Origin: Pseudotabrizicola sp.
GTDB lineage: Bacteria > Pseudomonadota > Alphaproteobacteria > Rhodobacterales > Rhodobacteraceae
Reading direction: 5' to 3'
Assembly (NCBI RefSeq): GCF_030684215.1
Contig: NZ_JAUXOV010000065.1
Coordinates: 1 to 64,000 of the forward strand
DNA: 64,000 bases
This document shows, piece by piece, positions 56,465-64,000 of this stretch. The notes beneath the pieces are model-generated. The model was not told the origin of the DNA. It saw only the letters and a list, made by a program, of their open reading frames with translations, and ran no database searches. The position numbers and the translations under genes were made by a program. Within the stretch, counting starts at the first letter, position 1. Each line of letters begins with the position of its first letter.

Positions 56465-57100
56465 ATGCCGTATCTTTTAACCTTTGGCGACAGCAATACC
56501 CATGGAACGCCCCCTATCGTGACACGTGGCGAATATCACCGCTTTGGCCCGGCTTTACGCTGGCCGCAGGTGTGCTGGCGGGATCTGGGTGTTGGCTGGG
56601 AGCTGGCAGAAGAGGGCCTGCCGGGCCGCACCGCGCAATTTCCCGATCCGGTGATGGGCGCGCATATGAACGGTCAGGACGGGTTGAAGATCGCGCTGCA
56701 AAGCCATGGCCCGGTCGATGTGCTGACCATCATGCTGGGCACAAATGACGTAAAAGCGCGGTTCTCGGCCACGCCCGAGGCCGTCACCGCAGGCATTGCC
56801 GGTCTGGTCGATGTGGCGCAAAGCCTGGAAATGCAGGCACGGCATGGCGGGTTCAAGGTTCTGCTGATCTGCCCGCCACCGGTGCTTGAAGTCGGGCCAA
56901 TCTCGGGTGAGTTTCTGGGTGGGGCCGCGCGCAGCCAGGGTCTCGCGGCGCGCTACCGCGAACTGGCCATTGCGCGCGGGATCGGATTTCTGGACGCGGG
57001 CGAGATTATCGCAGTCAGCCCGCAAGACGGCATCCATTTTGAACCCCAAGCGCATACCACGCTTGGTCTTGCGGTGGCCGGGGTGATCCGCGGGCTTTAG
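56465..57100 (+). CDS. SGNH/GDSL-type hydrolase
   Basis: 211 residues from the ATG at 56465 (GGGAGAG upstream). The N-terminal GDS motif is FGDSNTHG; block III GTND is visible in IMLGTNDVKARF; the C-terminal catalytic pair is in DGIHFEPQAHTTLG. No signal peptide is seen. It hydrolyses esters or removes acetyl groups; its place beside the exopolysaccharide locus hints at sugar O-acetyl groups, but this is only suggestive. It overlaps the convergent glycosyltransferase by 4 bases. Confidence 0.92.
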   Translation: MPYLLTFGDSNTHGTPPIVTRGEYHRFGPALRWPQVCWRDLGVGWELAEEGLPGRTAQFPDPVMGAHMNGQDGLKIALQSHGPVDVLTIMLGTNDVKARFSATPEAVTAGIAGLVDVAQSLEMQARHGGFKVLLICPPPVLEVGPISGEFLGGAARSQGLAARYRELAIARGIGFLDAGEIIAVSPQDGIHFEPQAHTTLGLAVAGVIRGL

Positions 57101-57888
57101 TCTGCTGAGGGCGTCAGATCTGCCCAACCGCAACGCGACGCAAGCACGGCAGGCGCAGCACCGGTATCAACCGCCTCTGTCGCGCGCAGGGTCAGCGATT
57201 TGCGCATGTTCCAGCGCTCTCGCATCAGATGCAGGCCTGAACGGCTGATTTTCGTGACCGGGGTCTGAACCGGCAGATATTGCGGCCATTTCGCCTGCAT
57301 CCAGCGATAGCTTTCGGTGAAATCCGGTCCCAGGGCACCGTGAAAGCGGTCGTTGTGAATGCAGGGCAGCCCGATGGCATAGGCACCAAAGCCCGCCGCG
57401 CGCGCCCGGCATACGATATCGGTGCCATACATATGCCAGCCGGGCTGTTCGTCATCAAAGCGCAGGCCCGAAGCCCGACGCAGCACGATCAGCATTTCAT
57501 CCAGACTGTTCACTGATTCAGGCTGCAAAGGCACACGACCGATGATCTGCCCCAAAGAAGATGTCCAGACCGGCCCGAACTGATTGTAATCGCCAGCAAC
57601 CCCGTATGCCCCTGCCACAGCCCAGTTGGGGTCAATGCGTGTCAGCTCTGCCAGACGTGCGGTAAGCAGCCTGTCCCAGCCTTTGGGTAAATAAACATCG
57701 TGATGGGCGAAGACAATCACATCAGCATCGGTCGCATCAATGGCCCGGTTATAGGCTGTAGACGCCGACGCTGCGCCGCGCTCCACATGCAAGGACAGAC
57801 CTTCGGCCAGAATGGGCGAGGCGGCAAGGTTTGCTGACAGCACCGCATCGGAATTGCTGGCACAGACAAAGGAAAAGGGAACAGGCAT
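57097..57888 (-). CDS. Family 2-like glycosyltransferase
   Basis: 263 residues. It begins VPFSFVCASNSDAVLSANLAAS and has AYNRAIDATDADVIVFAHHDVYLPKGWDRLL, where HHD takes the position of the GT2 DXD metal site. A later YGTDIVCRARAAGFGAYAIGLPCIHND block resembles the ED/His region of such enzymes. No membrane segments. It overlaps the adjacent GT4 gene by 1 base and is probably cotranscribed. Sugar donor and acceptor unknown. Confidence 0.8.
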   Translation of the reverse strand: MPVPFSFVCASNSDAVLSANLAASPILAEGLSLHVERGAASASTAYNRAIDATDADVIVFAHHDVYLPKGWDRLLTARLAELTRIDPNWAVAGAYGVAGDYNQFGPVWTSSLGQIIGRVPLQPESVNSLDEMLIVLRRASGLRFDDEQPGWHMYGTDIVCRARAAGFGAYAIGLPCIHNDRFHGALGPDFTESYRWMQAKWPQYLPVQTPVTKISRSGLHLMRERWNMRKSLTLRATEAVDTGAAPAVLASRCGWADLTPSAD

Positions 57889-59147
57889 CAGGGATTGCCC
57901 TTGCTGGCAAAAAGAACCGTCAGTTTCTCGGCCTCGCGATCAATGTCGTGACGCTTCAACACGCGTTGTCTTGCGGCATGTCCCATCTCGGCCAACCGGT
58001 CAAGCGGCGTTGCGGCCATGGCGCAAATTCCATGCGCCAATGCTTCAACGTCACCAGCTGGCACCAGCCATCCGGTATCCGGCGTGACCAATTCCGGAAC
58101 CCCGGCGATGGCGGTGGCAATCACCGGGCGGCCTGCGGCCATGGCCTCCATAATCACCACTGGCAGGCCTTCGGCAAACGAGGGCAGGACCAGCGCCTGT
58201 GCCGCAGACAGCGCGTCACGCACCCGCGCCTCATCCAGCCATCCGGTCAGGGTGACGTGTCGGGAAAGATCGTGTCGGGCAATCGCCGCTTCGACTTGGG
58301 GGCGCAACTCGCCATCGCCGACAAGCGTCAAATGCAGGTCGGGCAATGTCTGTACCGCCCGAGCAACGGCCTCGATCAGAAGGGCAAATCCCTTTTGCTC
58401 TGACAGCCGGCCGATGGCCACAAGATGGGGGCCGCCGGCTGGCATCGGCGCGGGGTCGGGATACCGCCATGGCTCGATCCCGCAATGAACGACATGCAGT
58501 CGCGGCCAGGTCTGTGTGCTGGCCCACCGGCACAGTTGACTGCGGCCAAAGCTGGAAATGGCCACTGTAAAAAGTGCGTTGTCAGCCTTTTCCCCCAGGC
58601 ACAGCGCGCGGGGGGCGTCGAATTCTTCGGGGCCATGAACGGTAAAGGAATACCCCGCCCCCCCCATCATCGCCGAAAGCATCGCCACAGTGGCAGAGTT
58701 GGTTCCGAAATGGGCGTGCAGATGGGGCAGGCGCAGGTCGTGACAGCGGCGCGCCAGATGCGCGGCTTCTGCCAGATAGATCATATGGCGCAAACGGCCC
58801 CCTGTGCCCGGTGTGCCGCCTGCTCCCTTTGCGCCGCAGCGCAGAGCCATGACGAATGCACGCAACGCACCTTTGGGGTTGCGTGCGATCCATCCCAATG
58901 CAGACAGCGCCAGCTTGCCTGCACCAAAGCCCAGAATATGCTCGGTGCGCGCATCCTCGGCCAGATCCGCAGGCTCGACCAATGCAGCACGGTCTGACCG
59001 CAGCGCAAAACGGTGAACGTCCCACCCCGAACGCTCAAGCGCAAGAATCTCGCGCCGGATAAAGGTCTGAGATCCGCGGGGATAGGTGTTGATCAGATAG
59101 GCGATCTTCAAAGGCGGCTCCGGTTTGTCCGGTGCCACCTCAGGCAC
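57888..59147 (-). CDS. Family 4 glycosyltransferase
   Basis: 419 residues. Start GTG at 59147; a GTG at 59138 with AAAGGTG upstream is equally possible. N-terminal acceptor domain: IAYLINTYPRGSQTFIRREILALERSGWDVH; C-terminal GT4 domain: LVAIGRLSEQKGFALLIEAVA, VLPSFAEGLPVVIMEAMAAGRPVIATAIAGVPELV with the E-x7-E motif, then GWLVPAGDVEALA. It resembles WcaL/AmsK-type enzymes of exopolysaccharide assembly. A run of eight Cs lies at 58658-58665. Confidence 0.93.
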   Translation of the reverse strand: MPEVAPDKPEPPLKIAYLINTYPRGSQTFIRREILALERSGWDVHRFALRSDRAALVEPADLAEDARTEHILGFGAGKLALSALGWIARNPKGALRAFVMALRCGAKGAGGTPGTGGRLRHMIYLAEAAHLARRCHDLRLPHLHAHFGTNSATVAMLSAMMGGAGYSFTVHGPEEFDAPRALCLGEKADNALFTVAISSFGRSQLCRWASTQTWPRLHVVHCGIEPWRYPDPAPMPAGGPHLVAIGRLSEQKGFALLIEAVARAVQTLPDLHLTLVGDGELRPQVEAAIARHDLSRHVTLTGWLDEARVRDALSAAQALVLPSFAEGLPVVIMEAMAAGRPVIATAIAGVPELVTPDTGWLVPAGDVEALAHGICAMAATPLDRLAEMGHAARQRVLKRHDIDREAEKLTVLFASKGNP

Positions 59148-59339
59148 CTTTGACCAAGATCGCCATTGACGTCAGGGGATGCAAGGGCTTTGAAGTGGGT
59201 CAAATCAGGCACAAAACCGCCGTATCCCACCAAAAAATGTCAAAAAACATGTCAGAAATGCCTTGCGATATGTTTGAATGCTTTCACGCGACGCGAAATC
59301 ACATAAGACTAGGCGCGTAATCGGCAGGTCGGGGGACAC

Positions 59340-59519
59340 ATGCCAACTTTTTATATGGTAACTGCTGTGCTCGGCGGGTGGTTCGGCGCAGCCTCTACTC
59401 TGATCTTGGGGCACCCAGTTTCTCTGGCAGTTTTCGCTTATTCGGGGGCTGGATCGCTTTTCATGCTTCTTGCCGCACTGGCGATCGCATTGCGTCCAAC
59501 CTATGAGGCGGGTGACTGA
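59340..59519 (+). CDS. 59-residue two-helix membrane protein
   Basis: An open frame of 59 codons with GGGGG upstream (59331-59335). The product begins MPTFYMVTAVLGGWFG and has two hydrophobic stretches (about 6-20 and 27-51) with a short loop, then a charged end LRPTYEAGD. Base composition and codon use look like the neighbours. It lies between the GT4 gene and the ExoY-like gene, on the ExoY strand. It may be a small accessory membrane protein of the polysaccharide machinery. No family recognised. Confidence 0.6.
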   Translation: MPTFYMVTAVLGGWFGAASTLILGHPVSLAVFAYSGAGSLFMLLAALAIALRPTYEAGD

Positions 59520-59842
59520 CCGCCCTATTGTTTCCATTTTTTCGATAATTTTTGGGGATTTGCGCGTCAAAGCTTTGGTTTCTTTAGCGATTCAACATGG
59601 ATGCGACGTGTCCAGATCGCGCCACCGGATCGAATCATTCGTCTTGGTGTTGCGATGCTTATCGGTGCCAAACGCCCCTGAATACACGCATGGGTAGAAT
59701 TGGGCGCCGGGCTGACAAAGACATGGCAACATTGCTGCAGAATTGTGGTCTGAAAGTGGCGCGCTGCCTCGAAAGACAGTCGTCAAACACAACCAACACC
59801 CATTAAAATACAAAGTGGGGGCGCTTTATCCGAGTGCTGAAG
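59520..59842. other. AT-richer intergenic region before the ExoY-like gene
   Basis: This stretch of about 320 bases has T- and A-rich parts (59530-59560, 59775-59815) unlike the GC-rich surroundings and carries no open frame with a ribosome site. It probably holds the promoter of the exopolysaccharide priming gene. No clear palindrome or promoter hexamer pair was found. Confidence 0.4.
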
Positions 59843-59962
59843 ATGTTGTTTGAATTTCTGTCGATTGGGCTGCTCCGGGCAACCGGCATCATGGTTGGGC
59901 AGGGGGGCGTCAAGGTTCTATTGTTGCGATTTGGGATACAGGGTTCTGGGAGGGCTTGTTGA
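59843..59962 (+). CDS. Possible 39-residue upstream frame coupled to the ExoY-like gene
   Basis: The frame opens at ATG 59843 (or GTG 59834) and ends TGA at 59960-59962, overlapping the ExoY-like ATG (TGATG). It encodes a hydrophobic peptide beginning MLFEFLSIGLLRATGIM. Ribosome-site support is weak. It may be a leader peptide that couples translation or a chance frame. Confidence 0.3.
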   Translation: MLFEFLSIGLLRATGIMVGQGGVKVLLLRFGIQGSGRAC

Positions 59963-60669
59963 TGTCCTTCACTTTTCCTGAGTTTCCGGCACGCACGTCA
60001 GAGCCTGTCAAATCTCCGCCAGACTTTACTGGTCTGCCTTTGCTTTCCCAAGCGCGACCGTTTGGGCTTTACAGAAGTGTTTTCAAGCGGGTCTTGGATG
60101 TCGCGGCAATCGTTCTTGCTGCGCCTGTGGTGGTTCCCGTTGTGGCAAGCCTTGCGCTTGGCGTCGCTCTGGATGGTGGCAAGCCGTTTTACAGCCAGTT
60201 GCGCATAGGCAAGGGCGGCGAAGTTTTCCGCATGTGGAAGCTGCGTTCTATGGTGCGTGATGCAGATGCTCAGATGGAGGAGCTGCTCAAGCGTGATCCG
60301 GCGGCGCGGCATGAATGGGACACGACCCAAAAGCTGCGCAACGATCCGCGGATCACCCGCTTCGGTCTGTTTTTGCGCCGGTCATCGCTGGACGAGTTGC
60401 CACAACTGTGGAACGTTCTGACAGGCAGCATGAGCCTTGTCGGCCCACGACCGATGATGGTTGACCAGCGGTCGCTATACCCCGGGACGGCCTATTATGC
60501 GTTGCGCCCCGGTATTACCGGGTATTGGCAAACCGCAGGCCGCAACCGCACGACATTTCGGGCGCGTGCCGAGTATGACACGGTTTATGAAGAAGGCTTG
60601 GCATTTGCGACCGATCTTCGGATTCTGTGGCGCACGGTCAACGTCGTCATGAACGGCACCGGCTGCTGA
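59962..60669 (+). CDS. ExoY-like priming sugar transferase
   Basis: 235 residues from the ATG at 59962 with GGGAGGG upstream. Bacterial sugar transferase (PF02397): FKRVLDVAAIVLAAPVVVPVVASLALGVALDGGKPFYSQLRIGKGGEVFRMWKLRSMV with the membrane segment and KLRSM motif, then RITRFGLFLRRSSLDELPQLWNVLTGSMSLVGPRP and LRPGITGYWQTAGRN. It transfers a sugar phosphate to undecaprenyl phosphate, starting the repeat unit. ExoY and WbaP/WcaJ C-terminal domains have this size. It is ended by the hairpin at 60707-60738. Confidence 0.95.
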   Translation: MSFTFPEFPARTSEPVKSPPDFTGLPLLSQARPFGLYRSVFKRVLDVAAIVLAAPVVVPVVASLALGVALDGGKPFYSQLRIGKGGEVFRMWKLRSMVRDADAQMEELLKRDPAARHEWDTTQKLRNDPRITRFGLFLRRSSLDELPQLWNVLTGSMSLVGPRPMMVDQRSLYPGTAYYALRPGITGYWQTAGRNRTTFRARAEYDTVYEEGLAFATDLRILWRTVNVVMNGTGC

Positions 60670-60706
60670 TTTTCACCGGCTGCTGTCCTTCACCTTGGGT
60701 GAATCA

Positions 60707-60738
60707 AAAAGGCCCACCCCACAAGGGACGGGCCTTTT
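60707..60738. terminator. Bidirectional hairpin terminator
   Basis: AAAAGGCCC (60707-60715) and GGGCCTTTT (60730-60738) pair around an inner CCC/GGG, with T-runs on both strands. It lies between the ExoY-like gene and the convergent chain-length gene. Confidence 0.88.
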
Positions 60739-60754
60739 GACACATCACGCGGCC

Positions 60755-62092
60755 TCAGAGCATTGACACCAGCGCGATCAAAAGGATCAAAGCCGCTCCG
60801 CCTAAAATCACCAAGCTGCGCAAACCCACCATGGCAGGCAAACGCCCTGCCTCGCTTTCGATCAAAGATTTGATCGTCTTGCTACCAAAGGACTTACGAT
60901 TGCTGTGCGGCACTTCGGGGATCGACACGATCGGCCGAATATTAAGTTCGCGTTCCATCTGGGCTGCTGTGCGGATCACCGGATTGATAAGGTCCAGAAG
61001 GAAAGCCAGAAAAAACCCCATTCCCGTGCTGGCAATCAGCCCCGCGATTGCAATTTTCTTACCGCCAGATCCCACCGGATAATCGGGTGTGATCGCCCGC
61101 TCCAGCATGGCAAAGCGTTCTGTTTGCTGGCGCGACGCCAGACTTTGCGCCGTTTCCGCCTCGGCCATGCGCTGAGAAACAACGGTGTATTGATCCTGCA
61201 ACTGTCGCAACTGCCGCTCATAGGCTGAAAGCGCGCGCTCTACCTCGGCCGTATCGCCAAGTGTTGCCTCAAGTGCGGCCTTGCGCGCAGCAAGCGGCGT
61301 CCGTTGCGCCGCCAGCACTGACAGGCGTTGGCCGATGTCTTCCAGCCGCCGCCGATCTGTTGCCCGCATGGTTGGCAATGCCCGCACCTGCGCATCTTCG
61401 CTTTGCAACCCGGTGGTTTCTTGATCCAGCGCCCTAAGCGATGTTTCAAGCTGCGTTATTTCATCTTGCCGGGCTTCGCGCACACCCGGAAGGGCGCTGC
61501 GGTTTGCATCGCGATAGGTCGCAACTTCAGCTTCCAGCTCGGTCATCTGCTGCCACAGACGGTTTTCCTGTTCTTTGAAAAAGGCAAAGCTTGCTTCGGC
61601 AGTCGCGCGTTTGCCCTCAGACCCCAGATCAAGCACACTCTGGGCCAGATCATTTGCAATGCGTGCCGCATCTTCGGCATCACCTGCCTGTGCCGATACG
61701 ATCAATGCTGAAAGCGCACCGGATGGCCCGGTCACCGTCTGAAAACTCACGGAACGACGCATTGCGTCCACCTTATCCTCAACCGACATGCCGGGCGCGT
61801 CGGCAAAAAGAGAATGACGCTCGATCAGGGTGATCATATTCTCGCGTGTGGTCAGGCGCTGTTCGATACTGGTCAGCAGCTGCAAGGTGCTGACCGGCAA
61901 AGCGGGGGCCTGTCCGCCATCGGTGACCATTGGAAGTTCCACCTGCAATACGGCTGCCGATTCAAATACATTGGGGCGGGTTTTGGCATAGACGGCAGCA
62001 AAAATAGTCCCGATCAAAGCCACTGCAAGGATTATCCAGTATCGTCGCCGGACCAGACCAATCAGGTCTTCGATTGTTTGGATCGGACCCAT
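60755..62092 (-). CDS. Wzz/GumC-type polysaccharide chain-length protein
   Basis: 445 residues. Two membrane helices: about 18-36 (YWIILAVALIGTIFAAVYA) and near the C-terminus; a third hydrophobic part is at about 345-368 (IAIAGLIASTGMGFFLAFLLDLI). The N-terminal Wzz domain (ESAAVLQVELP) is followed by a long periplasmic coiled coil (about 180-320), with LRQLQDQYTVVSQRMAEAETAQ near its end and a PxxP-like DYPVG before the second helix. It has no kinase domain; that function is on the next gene, 3 bases away. Confidence 0.92.
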   Translation of the reverse strand: MGPIQTIEDLIGLVRRRYWIILAVALIGTIFAAVYAKTRPNVFESAAVLQVELPMVTDGGQAPALPVSTLQLLTSIEQRLTTRENMITLIERHSLFADAPGMSVEDKVDAMRRSVSFQTVTGPSGALSALIVSAQAGDAEDAARIANDLAQSVLDLGSEGKRATAEASFAFFKEQENRLWQQMTELEAEVATYRDANRSALPGVREARQDEITQLETSLRALDQETTGLQSEDAQVRALPTMRATDRRRLEDIGQRLSVLAAQRTPLAARKAALEATLGDTAEVERALSAYERQLRQLQDQYTVVSQRMAEAETAQSLASRQQTERFAMLERAITPDYPVGSGGKKIAIAGLIASTGMGFFLAFLLDLINPVIRTAAQMERELNIRPIVSIPEVPHSNRKSFGSKTIKSLIESEAGRLPAMVGLRSLVILGGAALILLIALVSML

Positions 62093-62095
62093 TGA

Positions 62096-63031
62096 TCAGT
62101 CCCTGCCATAGCGCAGGCGGCCAAGGCCCCGGTCTTGCGCACGGTTCAGAACAATCCCCAAAAGCGGAATGCGATGTTCGAACAGCGCCTCGCAGGCGCG
62201 GATGTCCTTGGCTGTTGTGATCTTGCCATCGGCTACCACCAGCACAGCGTCCACCTTGTCCCGCATTGCCAGCACATCGTCACTCAGAAGGGCAGGCGGC
62301 AGATCCATCACTGTAATATCGGGGTCAAGTTGTGTTTCCATTGCTTCCAGCGCTTGTGTCGCGTCTGCGCTGTGCAGAACGTCACCTGCATCCGGCACGG
62401 CCTCTCCATTGAAACCGATGGCCAAGGTTTTGCCAACGCGTGAGAAAAGCGACTCGAGCGGCTGAGAGCCATCCAGAAAATCGCGCAAGGCCCCCAAGGG
62501 CGCAGCGCCAAACAATGTGTGCAGACTTGGCCGCCGCAAATCGAGGTCTAGCAGCACCGTCCGGCTGCCGGGGCGGCGCGCAAGAGCCATTGCAAGATTG
62601 GCGGCCGTGAAGGACTTGCCGCACCCATGGGTGGGCGAGGTGATGCCAATGCGCTGCCAGCCGCGCTCGACCATGGCTTGCGAAATTCGGGTGCGCAAAA
62701 TGTCAAAGGCAGTGCCGGCAAGGCTTTGGTCCGGATTGATAAACAAACCGTTTCCAGCAAGGTGGTCGGTATCAAGGCTGATCGCGTTGAGCGATTCCCA
62801 TACGCGTGCCGGGCTGAACAGGGCCAGTGGGTAGGGCTCGGAAAAAATATTCCGACTCAAGTTAATATCAAACTGTTGCGGGCCGCGCTCGGCGTTCTTG
62901 CCGGGGCGAAACACCGATACAGACATCGGCCGCTCACGCTGCGATGCGGCATTGTCCTCATCGGACATCGGAAAATTCCCTATATCCAGTGCGTTTTCTG
63001 GTGGTATCGCCAAGTTGTTGCTTCGGGCCAT
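62096..63031 (-). CDS. CpsD/CapB-type tyrosine-kinase-like ATPase
   Basis: 311 residues from the ATG at 63031 (AGGAGC 10 bases upstream); an ATG at 62968 with AGGGAA is equally likely. BY-kinase P-loop fold: Walker A SPTHGCGKSFTAANLAMALA, Walker A' RTVLLDLDLRRPSLHTLFG and Walker B ITVMDLPPALL. The C-terminus has only one Tyr in the last twenty residues, without the usual Tyr cluster. It should regulate polymer length with the neighbouring Wzz-type protein. Confidence 0.9.
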   Translation of the reverse strand: MARSNNLAIPPENALDIGNFPMSDEDNAASQRERPMSVSVFRPGKNAERGPQQFDINLSRNIFSEPYPLALFSPARVWESLNAISLDTDHLAGNGLFINPDQSLAGTAFDILRTRISQAMVERGWQRIGITSPTHGCGKSFTAANLAMALARRPGSRTVLLDLDLRRPSLHTLFGAAPLGALRDFLDGSQPLESLFSRVGKTLAIGFNGEAVPDAGDVLHSADATQALEAMETQLDPDITVMDLPPALLSDDVLAMRDKVDAVLVVADGKITTAKDIRACEALFEHRIPLLGIVLNRAQDRGLGRLRYGRD

Positions 63032-63287
63032 CACCTGGCACGCTCCTGAAAAAGCGCAGCGCGGGGGCTGCTTGCCGATACGCCGGTCTGCACAATCGCA
63101 AACCAAACCCTTTGACCAATCTGATTGCGGCCTGCTGCACTTTGACCGTGTCGCCGTCGCCTCAGACTTGCCAGACCCCCGTCCAGTAAGAGACATGATT
63201 AGCAGATTATCTTCCGAATTGAAAGGCTTTGCCCCTTTTATCCGATGACGGCCATAGCGTTTGCCGCCTCTCGGTTTTAGGGTTGAA

Positions 63288-64000
63288 ATGGGAGAGGCAG
63301 AAGCAGCGGAAATGACCTTGATCGTCGATGCAGTTGTGATTGGCAGAAACGAAGGCGACCGTCTGGTTGCCTGCCTTTCTGCGTTGCGCGGACGCGTCCG
63401 GCGAGTGGTCTATGTAGACAGCGGATCCACGGATGCCTCGGTCGCGGTTGCGCAGGGGTTGGGGGCCAAAGTCATTATCCTCGACATGGACCGCCCCTTC
63501 ACCGCGGCGCGCGCGCGCAATGCCGGACTGCTGGCGCTGGCCGAGACTCCGCCGACATTTGTGCAATTTGTCGATGGTGATTGCGTGCTTGACCCTGGAT
63601 GGCTTCCTGCAGCGATTGAAGCGTTTTCGCTTCATCCGACGGCAGTGGTGGTCTGTGGTCGGCGGCGTGAACGCTTCCCGGAAGCGTCGGCCTATAACGC
63701 GATGGCCGACCGTGAATGGAACACCCCTGTCGGTGAGGCCAAAGCCTGCGGCGGGGATGCGCTGATGCGCTTTGCCCCTGTGCTGGCTGCTGGTGGTTAC
63801 CGGGATGATCTGATCGCCGGGGAAGAACCCGAGCTGTGCTTGCGCTTGCGCCGCGCCGGTGGGACGGTCTGGCGGATCGATGCGGAAATGACCCTTCACG
63901 ACGCCGCATTGGTGCGCTTTGGCCAATGGTGGAAGCGAATGGTCCGGTCTGGCCACGCCTTTGCCGAAGGGGCCGAACTTCATGGCGCCGGACCAGAGCG
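63288..64000 (+). CDS. Family 2 glycosyltransferase, 3' end beyond window
   Basis: 237 codons are visible and the frame is still open at the right edge. Start ATG at 63288 (AGGG nearby) or 63312. GT-A fold: LIVDAVVIGRNEGDRLVACLSAL, VVYVDSGSTDASVAVAQGLGAKVI, AARARNAGLLAL, and FVQFVDGDCVLDPGWL with the DGD metal motif; later EEPELCLRLRRAGGTVWRID carries the catalytic Asp/Glu region. It is divergent from the CpsD-like gene and belongs to the exopolysaccharide locus. Confidence 0.93.
   Translation, partial: MGEAEAAEMTLIVDAVVIGRNEGDRLVACLSALRGRVRRVVYVDSGSTDASVAVAQGLGAKVIILDMDRPFTAARARNAGLLALAETPPTFVQFVDGDCVLDPGWLPAAIEAFSLHPTAVVVCGRRRERFPEASAYNAMADREWNTPVGEAKACGGDALMRFAPVLAAGGYRDDLIAGEEPELCLRLRRAGGTVWRIDAEMTLHDAALVRFGQWWKRMVRSGHAFAEGAELHGAGPE

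Overview
The window is high-GC DNA from an alphaproteobacterium, most likely a member of the Rhodobacteraceae (Roseobacter/Rhodobacter group). This rests on protein character and gene order: a motB-flgE-flgK-flgL-flgI block, dapD/dapE neighbourhood, tamA-tamB, a cytochrome c' gene near a Trm112/Lon-N/thioredoxin-TPR trio, and Hint-domain proteins of the type common in that family. I saw no rRNA, tRNA, CRISPR array, transposase or integrase. The first gene (an aldehyde dehydrogenase) and the last (a family 2 glycosyltransferase) are cut by the window edges.

Layout. 1-6.8 kb: end of an aldehyde dehydrogenase gene, then a minus-strand operon of two transglutaminase-like proteins and a circularly permuted ATP-grasp/alpha-E protein, a widespread but still poorly understood peptide-modification set. 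7-11.4 kb: a LysR regulator, an OmpA-type protein, a GNAT acetyltransferase, a CinA-N/molybdopterin-binding-like protein and methionine aminopeptidase. 11.4-17.3 kb: flagellar rod, hook and motor genes with a possible CtrA box before flgE. 17.3-19.3 kb: an aldo/keto reductase and a YihY/BrkB membrane protein. 19.3-29.6 kb: a xylose locus in which the ROK repressor gene xylR is divergent from xylF-xylH-xylG-xylB-xylA. The same minus-strand run continues without a break into a vanadium-haloperoxidase-like (PAP2 superfamily) gene and a CRTAC1-like VCBS/UnbV gene. 29.8-35.5 kb: tamA-tamB.

35.5-43.3 kb is the most interesting part. Nine minus-strand genes are packed with overlaps or very short gaps: creatininase-family amidohydrolase, ABC ATPase, ABC permease, cytosine-deaminase-like amidohydrolase, FAD-linked oxidase, NMT1/THI5-like binding protein, flavodoxin-fold NAD(P)H oxidoreductase, RidA-family protein and a RutR-like TetR regulator. 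A near-perfect palindrome with an ACCA-NN-TGGT-like core lies upstream of the first gene and overlaps a TTGACA hexamer. I read this as an uptake and degradation system for an unidentified N-heterocycle (pyrimidine-, hydantoin- or creatinine-like), autoregulated by the RutR-like protein. It is not the classical Rut pathway because no RutA or RutB homologue is present.

43.3-51.8 kb: a LOG-family protein, dapD, a small conserved protein, a minus-strand pair of Hint proteins (one with intact-looking Hint residues, one degenerate), dapE, a small GNAT protein, a luciferase-like oxidoreductase and a NYN-domain protein. 52-57.1 kb: glutathione-dependent formaldehyde dehydrogenase, two tandem I78 inhibitor-like proteins, cytochrome c', Trm112-like, Lon-N domain and thioredoxin-TPR proteins, and an SGNH hydrolase. 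57.1-64 kb: an exopolysaccharide locus with three glycosyltransferases, an ExoY-like priming sugar transferase, a Wzz/GumC-type chain-length protein, a CpsD-type kinase-like ATPase and a 59-residue membrane protein.
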